The position numbers were made by a program, and so were the translations under genes. DNA of 64,000 nt, from assembly GCF_033439725.1 (NCBI RefSeq), contig NW_026944384.1, positions 3,410,001-3,474,000 of the forward strand, in the 5' to 3' direction. Origin of the DNA: Neurospora tetraspora (Eukaryota > Ascomycota > Sordariomycetes > Sordariales > Sordariaceae). The stretch's first letter is position 1, and each line of letters opens with the position of its first letter. Shown here piece after piece: positions 62,682 through 64,000 of this stretch. The notes under the pieces are model-generated. The model was not told the origin of the DNA, did no database searches, and saw only the letters and a list, made by a program, of their open reading frames with translations.

Positions 62682-64000
62682 TCGAGTCGGTTGGGTGTTT
62701 GAGGCCTCGGGGAGGTACATAGGTAGCTAGGTTACTTGCTCTAGTTGGTGGTTGGAGGTGTGTATAATAGTTTCACCGGATGATATCCGACTCGGACAAA
62801 TCTCTACCTATTGGTCTAGTCATCTCATCCGATGTCTTTCTTGTTTTCATCCCTCTAGTGAGCCCCTGAAACACACCGAACTGTGAATCTCACATACAAC
62901 CCTAACCCTTCCACGGCAAGCGAAACGTCCTGGCCGACCATCTCGCTATCTTGAGTGAGCACCCTACTGGCTACCCCGAGAGGTTCGCAACGGGAAGAGA
63001 CCGATCGCGGAGGGCCTGGGCTGAGTAACTATCAGGGTCCTCGCCGACTTGTTACCCTCCCAGATTGTCTATCTTGTGGTCCATGGACCACGGGAGATTG
63101 GAAACCTGGTCTCGCATACGAGCTCGTCTAGAGAGACTTTCCTGGTGTTTCGTCACAGACTACTCGTATATACAGTAAAGTGTAGTTCATGACGGGTATA
63201 TGATGCCCGAACACGAATGCAGAAGTGGATGCGATTTAGGTCACTTGATGGAACGACGGGACCGTTCCAATCTCAACAGGAACAACTGCGTCACTTGAAG
63301 CTTCAGTGGAAATTGTTAGTGCATCCTCATACGGTACGTAAGGTACTGTCTACAAAACATGCGATACCTGCAATTGTCAGTGGCAAAGATATTGTGCCGT
63401 TGTGCGTGTACATAATAGTCTGATACCTCTCGTTTTACTTTGTCATCTGGACCGAGGACTAAATAAAACCCAGTCAATCAGTATCAAAGTTTGCTTTTCT
63501 AAATGTTGATGATTACCGCCTCCCTCTTTTGGCGATACTATTGGTCTCATGCCCGAGAGCCCGAGACCGCCATTGTGTGCAGCGGCGTTGACCACCATTG
63601 ACAAGGCGAGACAGGCAGTTGACAGGATCCCCCTGTGCTTCACTGGAAGAAGGAAGTCAATAACCTCACAAATGGTCTGGGCTGCTAAAAGGAAAGACTG
63701 CCCAACCTCCATCCGTAACGGACCCTCGCCCGCGGAGGCGTGACCCTGTGACGCTCGTGACGCCCTTTTTCTCCCGTCCGACCCTGCTTTTCTCCTGACT
63801 CGCAACCTCTCTATTGTTCCAGATTGTCACCGCCCAGCCTTTGATTTTCCGCCCACTCAACACCCAAAGAGCATCGTGACAAACCGTTAGCTTCTATCCT
63901 TTGTACCCGGCAACTGTCCGTGCTTCCGTAGTCTATTTCCATTGTTTGGTTATCGTTATCATTCCATCCCTCTTAAAAGATCAATACTCACTCCGACCCT
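62682..64000. other. Terminal 1.3 kb: cpc-3 3' region and probable next leader
   Basis: No credible coding region ends here. The last 150 bases are pyrimidine/CA-rich and poor in ATG, resembling the 5' leader of a plus-strand gene whose start lies beyond the window. Open frames 63217-63423 and 63443-63805 lack coding composition. Confidence 0.5.

Noticed and set aside
63443-63805. 120-codon minus-strand frame near the window end
   Set aside because: No recognisable domain; flanking sequence looks like the leader of a plus-strand gene beyond the window.

Overview
This window is nuclear DNA from a filamentous ascomycete, most likely a Sordariomycete close to Neurospora/Sordaria. The genes are broken by short GT-AG introns (mostly about 45-120 nt), often with a CTRAY-type branch point close to the acceptor. 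The products are typical Pezizomycotina housekeeping proteins. Several deduced lengths equal those I recall for Neurospora crassa orthologues: CPC-3 1646 aa, TOM40 349 aa, NUO-24 263 aa and farnesyl diphosphate synthase 347 aa. That comparison is from memory, not a search.

Layout. 1-11 kb: the 3' part of a neutral ceramidase gene (+), a kelch-repeat protein (+), complex I 24-kDa subunit nuo-24 (-), a membrane-anchored acyl-CoA-synthetase-like protein (+) and the replicative helicase subunit MCM5 (-). 11-24 kb: GARP subunit VPS54 (+), a secreted 'DNase1-like' protein (-), anaphase-promoting-complex subunit APC8/CDC23 (-) and farnesyl diphosphate synthase (+). 25-38 kb: a large RA-PH adaptor (-), a MAT2B/RmlD-type reductase (-), 6-phosphofructo-2-kinase (-) and the mitochondrial import pore TOM40 (+). 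38-48 kb: an intron-containing tRNA-His (+), a ubiquitin-specific protease (-), a 2.9-kb gene-poor gap, a peroxisomal acyl-CoA dehydrogenase (+) and a Spo12-family protein (+). 48-64 kb: the GTPase DRG1/RBG1 (-), spliceosome factor CWC2 (+), urease accessory protein UreF (-), a Cut12-type spindle-pole-body protein (-), the eIF2alpha kinase CPC-3/GCN2 (+) and about 1.3 kb that probably leads into the next gene.

The genes do not form a biosynthetic or defence cluster. Many are head-to-head pairs sharing a divergent promoter (nuo-24/ACS-like, mcm5/vps54, apc8/FPPS, pfk2/tom40, drg1/cwc2, cut12/cpc-3). Four act in cell-cycle progression (MCM5, APC8, Spo12, Cut12), but they are spread over 48 kb, so I take this as coincidence. 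I see no CRISPR array, transposon, rRNA gene or prophage.

The observations most worth following are: the APC8 stop codon, which is the acceptor of a possible 42-nt in-frame intron and is followed by 110 more open codons in the same frame; a ubiquitin protease ending in a polybasic tail and a CAVM CaaX box; a phosphofructokinase-2 whose phosphatase half has lost its catalytic histidine; an acyl-CoA-synthetase-like protein that has lost its P-loop and C-terminal domain; and a large RA-PH protein resembling animal MRL adaptors. Exon boundaries were placed by hand from splice motifs and frame continuity and should be read as models.
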